A stretch of DNA of 64,000 bases from Deinococcus sp. Marseille-Q6407 (GTDB taxonomy: Bacteria > Deinococcota > Deinococci > Deinococcales > Deinococcaceae). A program made the position numbers and the translations under genes. Below the pieces are notes generated by a model, which was not told the origin of the DNA, ran no database searches, and saw nothing but the letters and a program-made list of their open reading frames with translations. Positions 50,341 through 60,354 of the stretch are shown piece by piece; position 1 is the first letter of the stretch, and every line of letters begins with the position of its first letter. The stretch spans positions 952,501 through 1,016,500 of the forward strand of contig NZ_CAMPFU010000002.1 of assembly GCF_946848805.1 (NCBI RefSeq). Reading direction: 5' to 3'.

Positions 50341-50892
50341 CTAGCAGCCTCCGCCCGGTTCACAGCTGCCTGTACTCATCACCGTCAGTTCGCCGCCCGC
50401 CGTGACCAGACCGGCCGGTAGCCTGCAGGCGTCGCCCGCCTTGCACTGCACGCCCGGCAGGCTGAGGTGAACGGTCAGCCGCTCATCCGTCTGCTCCAGC
50501 CGCTCCACGCCGTAGCGCAGCGCCGGCCGGGACAGGTTGCCGTACTCGAAGCGCACCGGGGCGGCCGGGTCCAGCGTGATCTGGCCGACCACCCGGTCAT
50601 AGATGGCCAGGGCCTTGCGGGTGGTCATGAACCCACGCTCCGCCTCTTCCGGGGTGCCGTCCATCAGCTGAAACACCGTCTCGCGCCAGCGGTCCACCCG
50701 GCCGCCGCAGTCCACCGCCTCGGTGCTGACGGCGCCGATTTCGGTGAGGTGGTAGCCGGCCGGCACCAGCCGCTCGCCGTGCAGCCAAAATTCCAGCGGG
50801 CGCTGCGGCTGCACGCGCAGGGCGTCCAGCACCTCGGCCGTGCTGAGACTGGAAACGCTGGCCTGGAAAGAGCTTTCAGAAGGCTGAGTCAT
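50341..50892 (-). CDS. DUF6428-like protein
   Basis: A 183-residue cytoplasmic protein with LEFWLHGERLVPAGYHLTEIG and VDRWRETVFQLMDG, a pattern I associate with DUF6428, plus a C-terminal Cys-containing tail (CKAGDACRLP, SCEPGGGC). No function is known. The leaderless TAAACT box is 6 bases upstream. Confidence 0.7.
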   Translation of the reverse strand: MTQPSESSFQASVSSLSTAEVLDALRVQPQRPLEFWLHGERLVPAGYHLTEIGAVSTEAVDCGGRVDRWRETVFQLMDGTPEEAERGFMTTRKALAIYDRVVGQITLDPAAPVRFEYGNLSRPALRYGVERLEQTDERLTVHLSLPGVQCKAGDACRLPAGLVTAGGELTVMSTGSCEPGGGC

Positions 50893-50950
50893 ACCGGTAG
50901 TTTAGAGCCGGGGCCGGGGCAGCCCCGGACAGACGCACAGCAGCGCTACG

Positions 50951-52369
50951 CTAGGGCAGCTTTACCCCTGTCAGGATGCGGTGCATGTCCAGCGCGTAGC
51001 TGTCTGTCATCCCCGAAACGTAATCGGTCATGACCAAGGTGCGCTCATAGGGCGTCAGTTCACGCACGATAGCTTCGGCGTCTGCATCTTTGGCAAAAGC
51101 GTGAAAGTCCGCGTCAGGCCGCACCAGCAGGTATTTCTTGGGCAGCAGCTTCAGCAACTTCTGTCCTGAGCTACTGAGCCGCTCGTTGCTCTCCAGGCTA
51201 GGCGGAAGCGCCTGCATCAACTCGTCCAGTAGCCCGCCAATCACCTTGAAGCCTGCAAACTCTACTTGCAGCACCCGGGAATCTATATAGGCGGTCTTCC
51301 TGACTTCATCCCCCAGAGCTTCATAGCTGGCATGCATCTCCGGGTCTATCGCATCTATCAGGGCCAGTGTGAAGGTGCCTTCCCGCAACTCGTCCAGATG
51401 CGCGGTCGCCACATGCATTACGGCAGCCATCAGCGCGCCAATGGCATGTGCGCGGAGCTCGGAAGTAGAGCGTTCACGCAATTCGGCAGTGGACATGCGG
51501 CGTAAATAATCCGGCAAGAAGGGCCGCAGCAGCTCATCAAAACGTTCACGCGAGATGACCCCGGCCTCTTCCGAGTCTTCCAGGTCAACCACGCGGTAGC
51601 AGATGTCGTCGGCGGCTTCCATCAGGTACACCAGCGGATGCCGCGCAAAGCAGCCTGCACCGCGGCGTTCGCTCAAGCCGAGGCCCACACGTACTGCCTC
51701 TGCCAGTGTCGCATCCGCCTGAAAGTAGTTGAATTTTTTGCCTGCGCAGTCAGTTTTGTCGCGCTCATGTCCGCTGCCACGTGGGTATTTGAGCAGGGCA
51801 CCGTAACTGGCCAGGGTCAACCGTGCGCCACCTTCACGCTGACGCGCCCACAGTCTGGCCAGAATGCGGAAGCTCTGGGCATTCCCCTCGAAGCGCCGCA
51901 GGTCCCCGAACTCCACTGCCGACATCTGCGCATGCAACGTGCTTTCGTGCCGCTGTGCCCACTCCTGAATAGCCGCCTCGCCGCTGTGTCCAAACGGTGG
52001 ATTGCCGATGTCGTGCGCCAGACAGGCCACGCTGACGATGGTGGCCACGTCTTCGGGGTGCAGATGCCCCGGCAACTCGCCGCGCTTTTGCAGGAGCAGC
52101 CCAAAATGTTTGCCTAGTCCACGCCCCACGTTCGCCACTTCCAGTGTGTGAGTCAGCCGCGTACGGGTGTAGTCCGACTTGGCCAGCGGAAAGACCTGGG
52201 TCTTATCCTGCAAGCGGCGAAATGCACTGGAAAAAATCAGGCGTCCGTAGTCGGCATCAAACTCGCTCCGGCCCGTTTCCTCGTCATGAGCGGCGTGTCC
52301 CCGGCTGCGCGCAGCGTGCAGGCGCTCATGGCTGAGCAGTTGCGCCCAGCGGTCAATATTGGCGGTCAT
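50951..52369 (-). CDS. dgt: dGTP triphosphohydrolase (dGTPase, HD domain)
   Basis: HD-domain phosphohydrolase that degrades dGTP to deoxyguanosine and tripolyphosphate. Motifs: [28 protein letters not shown] (first His), [16 protein letters not shown] (HD) and [15 protein letters not shown] (C-terminal Asp). Start ATG 52369 (MTANIDRW) coincides with the beginning of homology. The 472-residue length is normal. It diverges from the glyS leader. Confidence 0.93.
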   Translation of the reverse strand: MTANIDRWAQLLSHERLHAARSRGHAAHDEETGRSEFDADYGRLIFSSAFRRLQDKTQVFPLAKSDYTRTRLTHTLEVANVGRGLGKHFGLLLQKRGELPGHLHPEDVATIVSVACLAHDIGNPPFGHSGEAAIQEWAQRHESTLHAQMSAVEFGDLRRFEGNAQSFRILARLWARQREGGARLTLASYGALLKYPRGSGHERDKTDCAGKKFNYFQADATLAEAVRVGLGLSERRGAGCFARHPLVYLMEAADDICYRVVDLEDSEEAGVISRERFDELLRPFLPDYLRRMSTAELRERSTSELRAHAIGALMAAVMHVATAHLDELREGTFTLALIDAIDPEMHASYEALGDEVRKTAYIDSRVLQVEFAGFKVIGGLLDELMQALPPSLESNERLSSSGQKLLKLLPKKYLLVRPDADFHAFAKDADAEAIVRELTPYERTLVMTDYVSGMTDSYALDMHRILTGVKLP

Positions 52370-52388
52370 GTTTGCATTTTTCCATAGT
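52359..52388 (+). promoter_or_regulatory. Candidate promoter of the glyS T-box leader
   Basis: -35 TTGGCG (52359-52364), 18-base spacer, -10 CATAGT (52383-52388). It overlaps the start of the divergent dgt gene. Confidence 0.4.
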
Positions 52389-52394
52389 GCCACG

Positions 52395-52650
52395 CCACAA
52401 TGCATCCAGGCAGAGAGCCGCAAGGAGTACCGCTGCAAGGCCATCACGAGCGAGCCTGAGACGGTGAAAGTCAGGCGACGGGCAGCAGCGAGAAAGGCAG
52501 GCGGGGAGCCACAGCAACAGGAAAAGGTGCCGGAAAGCGGCCACAGCGTTTTACGCGTGGGGCCACAGCCGGAACTGGGGTGGAACCGCGCATGTCCCGT
52601 GCGTCCCCGGATGAGTGTGCAGTGCAGGCTCGTCCGGGACGTTTTTTGTT
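52395..52650 (+). ncRNA. T-box riboswitch leader of glyS
   Basis: The gap before glyS holds a T-box: the conserved motif GGGGTGGAACCGCG (52577-52590), a GNUG-like stem I element (CGGTGAAAGTC near 52460), and a terminator with stem CGTCCCCGGATGAG / CTCGTCCGGGACG (52602-52641) followed by six T. Uncharged tRNA-Gly would pair with the T-box and favour the antiterminator, so glyS is expressed when glycyl-tRNA is low. I did not place the specifier codon with certainty; the 5' boundary is approximate. Confidence 0.82.
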
Positions 52651-52718
52651 ATGGCACGTTTTATGGCAGGGTGCCTCAGCGCCTGCCGCGAACCCCGAAG
52701 GAAGAAAGGACAAACACC

Positions 52719-54233
52719 ATGCCCGCACAAACGATGGAAGAACTGGTCAGCCTGTGCAAGCGCCGCGGATTCATTTTTCAGAGCAGTGAAATCTACGGCG
52801 GCCTGCAGGGCTTTTACGATTACGGCCCCCTCGGCGTGGAGCTGAAGAACAACATCAAGAACGCCTGGTGGCGCGCCAACATCTACGAGCGCGACGATAT
52901 GGAGGGCCTCGACGCCTCGATCATCATGCACCGGCTGGCGCTGCGGCACTCCGGCCACGAGGCCACCTTCAACGACCCGATGGTGGACAACAAGAAGACC
53001 AAGAAGCGTTACCGCCTGGACCACCTGGTCAAGGACCAGAAGGCCGACGTGCTGGCCAAAGTCGCCGCTGCCGTGAACGAATCGCCCGACAACATCGCCG
53101 CCGTTTCGGCCCGCTTGATGGAGCAGCCGGCCCGCGCCGCCGAGATTCTGGTGGAAGCCGGCGTGCGTGACGCTTTCAGCGGCGAAGTGGGCGAGTGGAC
53201 CGAGCCGCGCCCCTTCAACATGATGTTCAAGACTTCCATCGGCCCGGTGGCCGACGAGGACTCTTTCGGCTACCTGCGCCCCGAAACCGCTCAGGGCATC
53301 TTCCTGAACTTCAAGAATGTGGTGGACTCCACCAGCCGCCGGCTGCCGTTCGGTATCGCCCAGATCGGCAAGGCGTTCCGCAACGAGATCACTCCGCGCA
53401 ACTTCGTGTTCCGGGTGCGCGAGATGGAGCAGATGGAAATCGAGTTCTTCTGCGCCCCCGGCACCGATGAGGAGTGGCACGAGCACTGGCTGCAAAAGCG
53501 CCTGCAATGGTGGGAAGACCAGGGCGTGCCGCGCGAGAAGATCATCGTGGAGAACGTGCCCAAGGACGACCTGGCGCACTACTCCAAGCGCACCTACGAC
53601 CTGATGTACGATTTCCCCACCCTGGGCCACGATGAAATCGAAGGCATCGCCAACCGCACCGATTTTGACCTGGGTTCGCACACCAAGGGTCAGGCCGAAC
53701 TGGGGCTGACCGCGCAGGTGATGGAGAACAACGATTCCATCGCCAAGCTGACCATTCCGCACCCCGACACCAACAAGCCGGTGGTGCCGTTCGTGATTGA
53801 GCCCTCGGCCGGCGTGGACCGCGCCATGCTGGCGGTGCTGAGCGAGGCGTACCACAAGGAAACCCTGGAGAACGGCAACGAGCGCACCGTGCTGAAGCTG
53901 AAGCCACACCTCGCACCCATCAAGGTGGCGGTGATTCCGCTGGCCCGCAACAAGCCCGAACTGGTGGACCTAGCCCGGCAGATCAAGGCCGATCTGCAGA
54001 AGCTGGGGCTGGGCCGCATTCTGCTCGAAGAAAGCGGCAACATCGGCAAAGCTTACCGCCGCCACGACGAAGTGGGCACACCGTTTTGCGTAACGGTGGA
54101 TTTCGATACCGTGGGCAAGGGCGACGATGAAGCCCTGACCAACACCGTGACGGTCCGTGACCGTGACACCCTGGCGCAGGAGCGGATACAGATCAGCGAG
54201 CTGGGCCGCTGGCTGGCAGAAAAGCTGCGCTGA
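52719..54233 (+). CDS. glyS: Glycyl-tRNA synthetase (class II, single-chain type)
   Basis: Charges tRNA-Gly with glycine. A 504-residue homodimeric form (eukaryote/archaea/Gram-positive type): [19 protein letters not shown], motif 2 [25 protein letters not shown] (quoted in part), motif 3 [16 protein letters not shown], and a C-terminal anticodon-binding domain. ATG 52719 has AGAAAGGA upstream; the frame open before it is the T-box leader, not coding. Two terminators follow. Confidence 0.95.
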   Translation: MPAQTMEELVSLCKRRGFIFQSSEIYGGLQGFYDYGPLGVELKNNIKNAWWRANIYERDDMEGLDASIIMHRLALRHSGHEATFNDPMVDNKKTKKRYRLDHLVKDQKADVLAKVAAAVNESPDNIAAVSARLMEQPARAAEILVEAGVRDAFSGEVGEWTEPRPFNMMFKTSIGPVADEDSFGYLRPETAQGIFLNFKNVVDSTSRRLPFGIAQIGKAFRNEITPRNFVFRVREMEQMEIEFFCAPGTDEEWHEHWLQKRLQWWEDQGVPREKIIVENVPKDDLAHYSKRTYDLMYDFPTLGHDEIEGIANRTDFDLGSHTKGQAELGLTAQVMENNDSIAKLTIPHPDTNKPVVPFVIEPSAGVDRAMLAVLSEAYHKETLENGNERTVLKLKPHLAPIKVAVIPLARNKPELVDLARQIKADLQKLGLGRILLEESGNIGKAYRRHDEVGTPFCVTVDFDTVGKGDDEALTNTVTVRDRDTLAQERIQISELGRWLAEKLR

Positions 54234-54268
54234 GCTTCTATTCTGAAACACCAAAGAGATAAGAACAG

Positions 54269-54294
54269 CCCCGTCATTCAATGGCGGGGTTTTT
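54269..54294 (+). terminator. Terminator of glyS (first)
   Basis: The stem CCCCGTCAT / ATGGCGGGG (one G-U pair) with a 3-base loop, then TTTTTC. Confidence 0.88.
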
Positions 54295-54323
54295 CAGTTG
54301 GGCGGCGAAAAGATAGATGAAGC

Positions 54324-54352
54324 GGCAGCGCCTGAACGCTGCCACTTTTTTA
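54324..54352 (+). terminator. Terminator of glyS (second, tandem)
   Basis: The 7-bp stem GGCAGCG / CGCTGCC followed by ACTTTTTT, 30 bp after the first. Confidence 0.65.
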
Positions 54353-54377
54353 CTTGAATTTACTCTGAAGCTTTAAC

Positions 54378-54956
54378 TCAGCTGACCTGACGGCCGCCGT
54401 GCTTGGCGACAGCGTCCATCAGGGCGCCTTCGGGCACGTTGTCATCCACGGCCACAGCGCGGCCACCGCCCTGGTAAGTTTCGTTCAGGGCGCTGTACTG
54501 GGTCGAGGGGGTGTCGTAGGTGTCGTAGTAGGTGGCGTCGTCGGCTTCGCGGGCCGCTTCACCAGCGGCGCCCACAGCGGCGCCCACGCCACTGCCCAGC
54601 AGGGTCAGGCCGATCAGGGGAGCAGCCAGGCCACCGGTTGCCACGGTAGCGGCAGTCGCGCCGGCCAGAGCAGCGCCGGCCAGACCAGCGGCAGCGCCGG
54701 TCACAGCGCCTACAGCGGTGCCCTTCATGGCTTCCTGGCCCACATCGGTGCCTTCGGTGCCGGCAGTTTCACTGTAGGTGCCGGCTGCGTAGTGATCGGT
54801 GGTGTACTGGGTGCCAGTGCTGCGGCCAGTGAAGCCTTCGGTCTGGCCCTGGGTGTAGGCATGCTGGCGGCTGTCTTCACGCACCAGGCCCTGGGTCTTC
54901 AGTTCGTTGGCAAAAGCATCGGCCTGCTGTGCGGTCGGGAACACGAAATGTTTCAT
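54378..54956 (-). CDS. Glycine-zipper protein, general-stress-like
   Basis: A 192-residue protein: the N-terminus MKHFVFPTAQQADAFANELKTQG resembles DUF1269/YflT-type stress proteins; the middle (about residues 78-140) is an Ala/Gly-rich zipper (GTAVGAVTGAAAGLAGAALAG...) able to enter membranes; the ends are polar. The -10-like CAGACT is 7 bases before the ATG. Confidence 0.7.
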   Translation of the reverse strand: MKHFVFPTAQQADAFANELKTQGLVREDSRQHAYTQGQTEGFTGRSTGTQYTTDHYAAGTYSETAGTEGTDVGQEAMKGTAVGAVTGAAAGLAGAALAGATAATVATGGLAAPLIGLTLLGSGVGAAVGAAGEAAREADDATYYDTYDTPSTQYSALNETYQGGGRAVAVDDNVPEGALMDAVAKHGGRQVS

Positions 54957-55034
54957 AGGTCCCAGTCTGACAGCCTCAGCGGCATATCCATGAGAAGAGT
55001 CACAAAGTGACTTTGGTCAAACTTGGGAAGCACT

Positions 55035-55835
55035 TTAAGGCCGCGGGCGGTCAGGGTCCAGTAAGTCCTCGGCATACTTGTCGTTGAGATATTCGCGGCG
55101 TACCGCAAACTCACGTTGCTGTTCGGCGGTGATATAAGCGGCAATCTGACGCATCCGCTGCTCAATCAGCGCCAGCGAACGTTCCAGCTCGGCCAGCTCG
55201 GCGGAATCACTTCCCACGCGGCTGTACAGGTCCAGCAGCTCGGGCAGATCACGGGTGGCGGCCTGCTGCGCCTCGTAGCGCTCGCGGCCGAGTTCGCCTT
55301 CTACGGCTTTCAGAGCCTCATCGGTCGCCGTGATGGCGCCGCGCAGCGCCGGCCGCACCTGGGGCGGCAGCCGGGTCCCGTAACGGGTCCAGAGCCGTAC
55401 CAGTTCTCGCCGGGCCGATTGCTGCTGCACCTGCTCCTGGGCCTCTCCCACCCGCTGCTGAACTCGCTGCAGTTGTTGCTGCCCGGTTTTCAGACTGCGG
55501 CGAGCGGTCTGCACCCCAAAGTAAGCGGTGCCTAGCGCAGCCAGCAGCAACAGCGCCAGCAACACCGTGCCGACTGTCCCATAGCCCGTCACGAAGGCGA
55601 CCAGCGAGAAGACAAACAGCAGAGACATGATCGCCAGCCCAGCCGCTCCTGCCAGTGCCACGCCGAAAGCCCGCTGCAACCAAGAAAGGCCCGGCGCTGC
55701 TGGCCGCGAGACCTCCTGCAGGGGGATAGGTCCCTGCGGCTCGGGCGCCATCGGTTGTAGCTGGGGCGCTGTCTGGGTGGCCGGCTCGGTGGTCTGCGTG
55801 GGCGCAGCTTTCCGGGGAGGACGGGAACGTGTCAC
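55035..55835 (-). CDS. Membrane protein with coiled-coil tail
   Basis: About 266 residues: a Pro/Gln-rich cytoplasmic start, two membrane helices (~55-85 and 88-110), then a long helical, Gln/Glu/Arg-rich region (QQQLQRVQQRVGEAQEQVQQQS...) predicted to form coiled coil. No family is recognised. GTG 55835 is chosen because TATCAT lies 6 bases upstream. Confidence 0.6.
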   Translation of the reverse strand: MTRSRPPRKAAPTQTTEPATQTAPQLQPMAPEPQGPIPLQEVSRPAAPGLSWLQRAFGVALAGAAGLAIMSLLFVFSLVAFVTGYGTVGTVLLALLLLAALGTAYFGVQTARRSLKTGQQQLQRVQQRVGEAQEQVQQQSARRELVRLWTRYGTRLPPQVRPALRGAITATDEALKAVEGELGRERYEAQQAATRDLPELLDLYSRVGSDSAELAELERSLALIEQRMRQIAAYITAEQQREFAVRREYLNDKYAEDLLDPDRPRP

Positions 55836-55869
55836 CCTGAAATGATAGGCCGCGTTGCCTGACCACAAA

Positions 55870-55908
55870 GAAAGCGGGCCACCCGGTCAGGGGCGGCCCG
55901 CAAGGAAC
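55870..55908 (-). terminator. Terminator downstream of the envelope protein gene
   Basis: On the minus strand GCGGGCC / GGCCCGC form a stem with a 13-base loop followed by TTTCTTTG. Confidence 0.7.
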
Positions 55909-55943
55909 CCTAAAGGCTGCAGGGTTCTGGAAAAGTTCTCAGC

Positions 55944-56609
55944 TTAGAGCCGGACCTTGACGCCCACTTTGGCCTTGATGTCGGTGCTGGGCTGGTTGAA
56001 GATTTCGTCCTGGGTGGCGTAGGCCGGGTCACCGGGACGGCTGGTTTCACTGCGGCCGGAGCTGTCGGTGTAGGTGATATTGCCGCCAAAGAACTGGTCC
56101 ACACCCAGGTCGCCCACCACACTCACGTTGTTGGCCACCGGATAAGCCACCTGTAAGCCGCCGCCCACACCGAACGCACTGCTGGAGTAGGTGGAAGTTT
56201 TGCCATTTCCGTCACTCACATTGGCTTTGAAGGCGCCGTAGCGGCCACCGGCATAGACTAGGGTATCGGCGCCCTGGGCCACCTGGCCCAAGCGGTAGGT
56301 GCCGTCCACACCAAAGACCGTCTGGCTGCCGGACTCGGTATACCCTGCCTGGGCAAAGTCGAACAGGCCGCCGGTAACAGCTTCGTCATTCACTGCGTCC
56401 TTGATGTTGGCAAAGCTGCCGCTCACCTTGACGCCCATGGGGCCGGCCACCGCAGGCACATGGACGAACACTTCGGCGCCCGTGCCGCCGGCATACCCAC
56501 CGGTCAGGCCCAGTTCCACGCCACTCTGGCCCACCTGGGTCCGAGCCCCACTCTGAGCGCCGGCCACGCCCAGGGCTGCCAGCACTGCAACTGTCAGAAT
56601 CTTTTTCAT
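55944..56609 (-). CDS. Outer-envelope beta-barrel-like protein
   Basis: A 221-residue protein with a signal peptide (MKKILTVAVLAALGVAGAQ) and a mature part of alternating hydrophobic/polar residues, Gly/Tyr-rich strands (GVELGLTGGYAGG, VYAGGRYGAFKANV, GVGGGLQVAYPV) and a terminal VGVKVRL. This is typical of small outer-membrane barrels or opacity-like proteins. ATG 56609 has GGA upstream. Confidence 0.7.
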   Translation of the reverse strand: MKKILTVAVLAALGVAGAQSGARTQVGQSGVELGLTGGYAGGTGAEVFVHVPAVAGPMGVKVSGSFANIKDAVNDEAVTGGLFDFAQAGYTESGSQTVFGVDGTYRLGQVAQGADTLVYAGGRYGAFKANVSDGNGKTSTYSSSAFGVGGGLQVAYPVANNVSVVGDLGVDQFFGGNITYTDSSGRSETSRPGDPAYATQDEIFNQPSTDIKAKVGVKVRL

Positions 56610-56947
56610 AAGTTCCAGTTTAGGGGGCCAGGGTGACGCGATTCTGAAAACAGACCCTATATGCAGGGCCAAAGTCTTGAGCGACCGCCAATGCCCGGCC
56701 AAATCGACCCGTCAAATCCACCGGCCAAATCTGTTAGACTTCGGCAAAATTGAACTCGGTACAAGTTTATGGACACCGCGCCGTTCTCCCCCACCTTTTC
56801 CGTCCCGGCCGCAGTGTCAGCTACCGGGGATTCGGGGGAGGCGGCCTGTTTTAGACTGAAAAGGCCGGAATCAATCGGAAGCGGGGCCGCACCAAAGCAA
56901 AGCAGTAGAGCGAGGAGGCGGCCCAGCAGCTCTCCAGGAGGACACTT
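56610..56947. other. Divergent regulatory region between envelope gene and etfB
   Basis: A 338-bp gap without a credible gene. It holds TAGACT at 56735-56740 as a possible -10 box for etfB, CAAAT-rich direct repeats near 56700-56730, and the etfB ribosome-binding site AGGAGG at 56936-56941. etfB thus has a leader of up to ~200 bases whose content I cannot interpret. Confidence 0.4.
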
Positions 56948-57709
56948 ATGAAAATTCTGACCCTGATTCGCCAAGTTCCCGACGCCGAAGCCCGTGTGAA
57001 AGCGGCCGGTGGCCAGATAGATCTGAGCAGCACCACCATGGTGATTGACGGTATGGACGAGTACGGCGTGGAAGAGTCGCTGCAGCTGCGCGAAAGCGGC
57101 GCCGACGTTGAAGAGATCATCGGCCTGGCCGTGGGCCCGGCCCAGACCGAAGACGCCCTGCGCACCGCGCTGGCGATGGGCATTGACCGCGCCATTCATG
57201 TGGAAACCGAAGGCTATATGGACCCGATCGCCGTGAGCCGCATCGTGGCGACCATCGCCCAGGAAGAAGGCGTGCAGCTGATCCTGGCCGGCGGCCAGCA
57301 GGCCGACTGGGACAGCCAGGCCCTGGGTGCCGCGACCGCCGAACGCCTGGGCTGGCCCCAGGCCACCTGGACCAACGATCTGAGCATCAGCGGGACCACC
57401 CTGACCGGCAAGCACGATGTGGACAGCGGCAGCGAGAACTTCCAGATGGAACTGCCCGCCGTGGTCACCACCCAGCAGGGCCTGAACGAACCGCGCTACC
57501 CCACCCTGCCCAACATCATGAAGGCCAAGAAAAAGGAACTGCGCAAAGAAGACCTGGGCCGCTTCGGCGCCGAAAACGGCGTGCAGCTGGTGAGCAGCGA
57601 GATTCAGGTGCGCCAGCGCAAGAACCAGCTGATCGACGGCAAGGACCCGCAGGCCGCCGCGCAGGAACTGCTGAACCTGCTGCGCAACGAAGCCAAAGTC
57701 CTGAACTGA
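56948..57709 (+). CDS. etfB: Electron transfer flavoprotein beta subunit
   Basis: A 253-residue ETF-beta: [12 protein letters not shown] at the start, [31 protein letters not shown] and [16 protein letters not shown] (AMP-binding and signature region). It forms an FAD/AMP heterodimer with EtfA and shuttles electrons from acyl-CoA and related dehydrogenases to the quinone pool. AGGAGG precedes the ATG. Confidence 0.95.
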   Translation: MKILTLIRQVPDAEARVKAAGGQIDLSSTTMVIDGMDEYGVEESLQLRESGADVEEIIGLAVGPAQTEDALRTALAMGIDRAIHVETEGYMDPIAVSRIVATIAQEEGVQLILAGGQQADWDSQALGAATAERLGWPQATWTNDLSISGTTLTGKHDVDSGSENFQMELPAVVTTQQGLNEPRYPTLPNIMKAKKKELRKEDLGRFGAENGVQLVSSEIQVRQRKNQLIDGKDPQAAAQELLNLLRNEAKVLN

Positions 57710-57806
57710 GTTCTGCCTCGCCCAGGCTATGCGCCGGGCGCCGGGTGGACCCCGAACCTTCCAGCCGTTTTCTCTTCTCCCCTTTCCAACCGAAGGAGTG
57801 CCTTAA

Positions 57807-58753
<947 letters not shown>

Positions 58754-58754
<1 letters not shown>

Positions 58755-59248
58755 TGCTGAGCCGGTGGCAGCAGGCCGGCGCCGGTGCCCTGCTGGGTCT
58801 GGCGCTCAGCGGCTGCACACCGGCGTTTCATCCGCAGCCGGCACCTCCCAGCCTGCTGGCCCGCTCCAGCGAGGCTGTTGCCCTGATCAAACAGCTGGGC
58901 TGGGGCACGCCTGAAGCGCTGGCGGCCGCCCGGCCCCGGCTGGAGCCGCTCTGGCCGGAGCTGGACTGGGAAGGCAACGGGTGCAGCACGCCCAAAGGGC
59001 TGGATTTGGGCCACCGGGAGGACTTTACCCCGGCCTGCAACGTGCATGATTTTGCCTATCACAACCTGCGGGTGCTGGAACCGACGGCGGCCAACCGCCG
59101 CGCCAGCGACGAGGCTTTCCGCCGGAACCTGTGGGCCATCTGTGAGCGCAAGCCGGCCAATGCGCAGCTCAGTTGTTACTCGGCGGCCGCGGCCTATTAC
59201 GCGGCTGTGCGGTTGCGGGGCAGCACCCGCTTCGCTCCGGGAACCTGA
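58754..59248 (+). CDS. Phospholipase A2-like lipoprotein
   Basis: A 164-residue lipoprotein: lipobox LSGC (Cys21), a calcium-loop-like WEGNGCSTP, and the catalytic His98-Asp99 in CNVHDFAYHN, as in prokaryotic PLA2 proteins (PF09056 group). It would hydrolyse the sn-2 ester of phospholipids outside the cytoplasm. Its ATG overlaps the etfA stop (TGATG), so it is translationally coupled to etfA, an unexpected pairing. Confidence 0.78.
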
Positions 59249-59270
59249 GCCAGAGCACTAGAGACGGGTT

Positions 59271-59317
59271 AGCAGGCTGCGGTTCCACCCATTTGTGGAA
59301 CCGCAGCCTGCTTTTTG
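59271..59317 (+). terminator. Strong terminator of the etfBA-PLA2 operon
   Basis: A perfect 18-bp stem (59271-59288 with 59295-59312), a 6-base loop and a T run. Confidence 0.95.
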
Positions 59318-59337
59318 ATGTTCCTGAGTGCCAGGCT

Positions 59338-60354
59338 TCAGCCAGTCTCCTGACCAGAGCGCCAGGCGTCCTCAGCATGTACCCGCGCCCAGGCCCGCTC
59401 AAAAGCGGGATAGGAGTGGACGTCAGCCAGCGCTTCGGCCAGGCCGGCAGCCAGCGTCATGCGGCGCAGATGCATGCTGGTCTGGAAACTGCCCTCTGGC
59501 CACTCGGCGTGGGTGTGCAGGGTGCCGCCTTCATCGGCCTCCAGCACGAAACGGGCGTCCGGCCCCAGCAGCTCGGCGCGGCACAGGTCACTATTCTCGC
59601 GGCCACAGTCCTCGGACTCGATCAGCACAGCGTCCAGATGCGGCCAGCCCAGGGTGTCGGCCACCCAGGCGCCGAACAACTGCGCCGGCAGTGCGTTCTG
59701 CCCGGCGTAAGTCAGGTGCAGCTCGTGCAGCCCTGGCAGCTGCCGGGCCGCCTCGGGGCGGTCGAAAACCTGCGCTAACGCCTCGCGCCAGCCGCTCAGG
59801 CGCGGCCAGCCCAGATCGGCCAGGGCGTAATGCCGGCCCGGGCAGATCTCCAGCGTCAGCGAATCACAGATGACCTTGTCGGCCAGTTCGGTCAGCTCGG
59901 CCAGCAGCGGGCCGCCGGGCCGGCGCTCGGCCGCCCACCAGATGTAGTTGAGGGTGGCCGGGCGCAGCAGCGGCAGGATGGCGCCGCGCAGCTGTTCCTC
60001 GTCCGCTTCCAGCACCAGCCGCTCCACGTAGCGCCCACCCTCCTGCGGCACCAGGCTGACCTGCACCTCGACCACGTCGCTGCCTTCCAGCACGCCGATA
60101 ATCTGCCGCCCGGCGTAGCGGCCCTGCAGCCCGGCCAGCGCCGCTTCCACTTTTTTCAGGTGGGTGCGCTCGGTCAGCGCCACCAGGTTGCCGGTGGCCG
60201 CGCGGGTTTGCACACCCAGGCAGTCCCACAGTTCACCGATAGTGTTCTCAGCGCCGCGCACCGTGGTCAGGCGCGGCTCCAGGCAGGCCGGGTCGGGTGC
60301 CTGGCCCTGCGCGGCATGACTCTGGGCCGCACGTTTCTGAGCGGCCGGGCTCAC
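59338..60354 (-). CDS. opcA: Glucose-6-phosphate dehydrogenase assembly protein OpcA
   Basis: A 338-residue OpcA-family protein: [27 protein letters not shown], the Cys-containing [15 protein letters not shown] region, and [14 protein letters not shown] segments. In cyanobacteria and actinobacteria OpcA activates Zwf allosterically and oxidatively. The GTG start overlaps the zwf stop (GTGA), as the last gene of the operon. Confidence 0.88.
   Translation of the reverse strand: MSPAAQKRAAQSHAAQGQAPDPACLEPRLTTVRGAENTIGELWDCLGVQTRAATGNLVALTERTHLKKVEAALAGLQGRYAGRQIIGVLEGSDVVEVQVSLVPQEGGRYVERLVLEADEEQLRGAILPLLRPATLNYIWWAAERRPGGPLLAELTELADKVICDSLTLEICPGRHYALADLGWPRLSGWREALAQVFDRPEAARQLPGLHELHLTYAGQNALPAQLFGAWVADTLGWPHLDAVLIESEDCGRENSDLCRAELLGPDARFVLEADEGGTLHTHAEWPEGSFQTSMHLRRMTLAAGLAEALADVHSYPAFERAWARVHAEDAWRSGQETG

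Noticed and set aside
52551..53909. A 452-codon minus-strand frame opposite glyS
   Set aside because: Antisense to motif-bearing glyS and running into the T-box leader.
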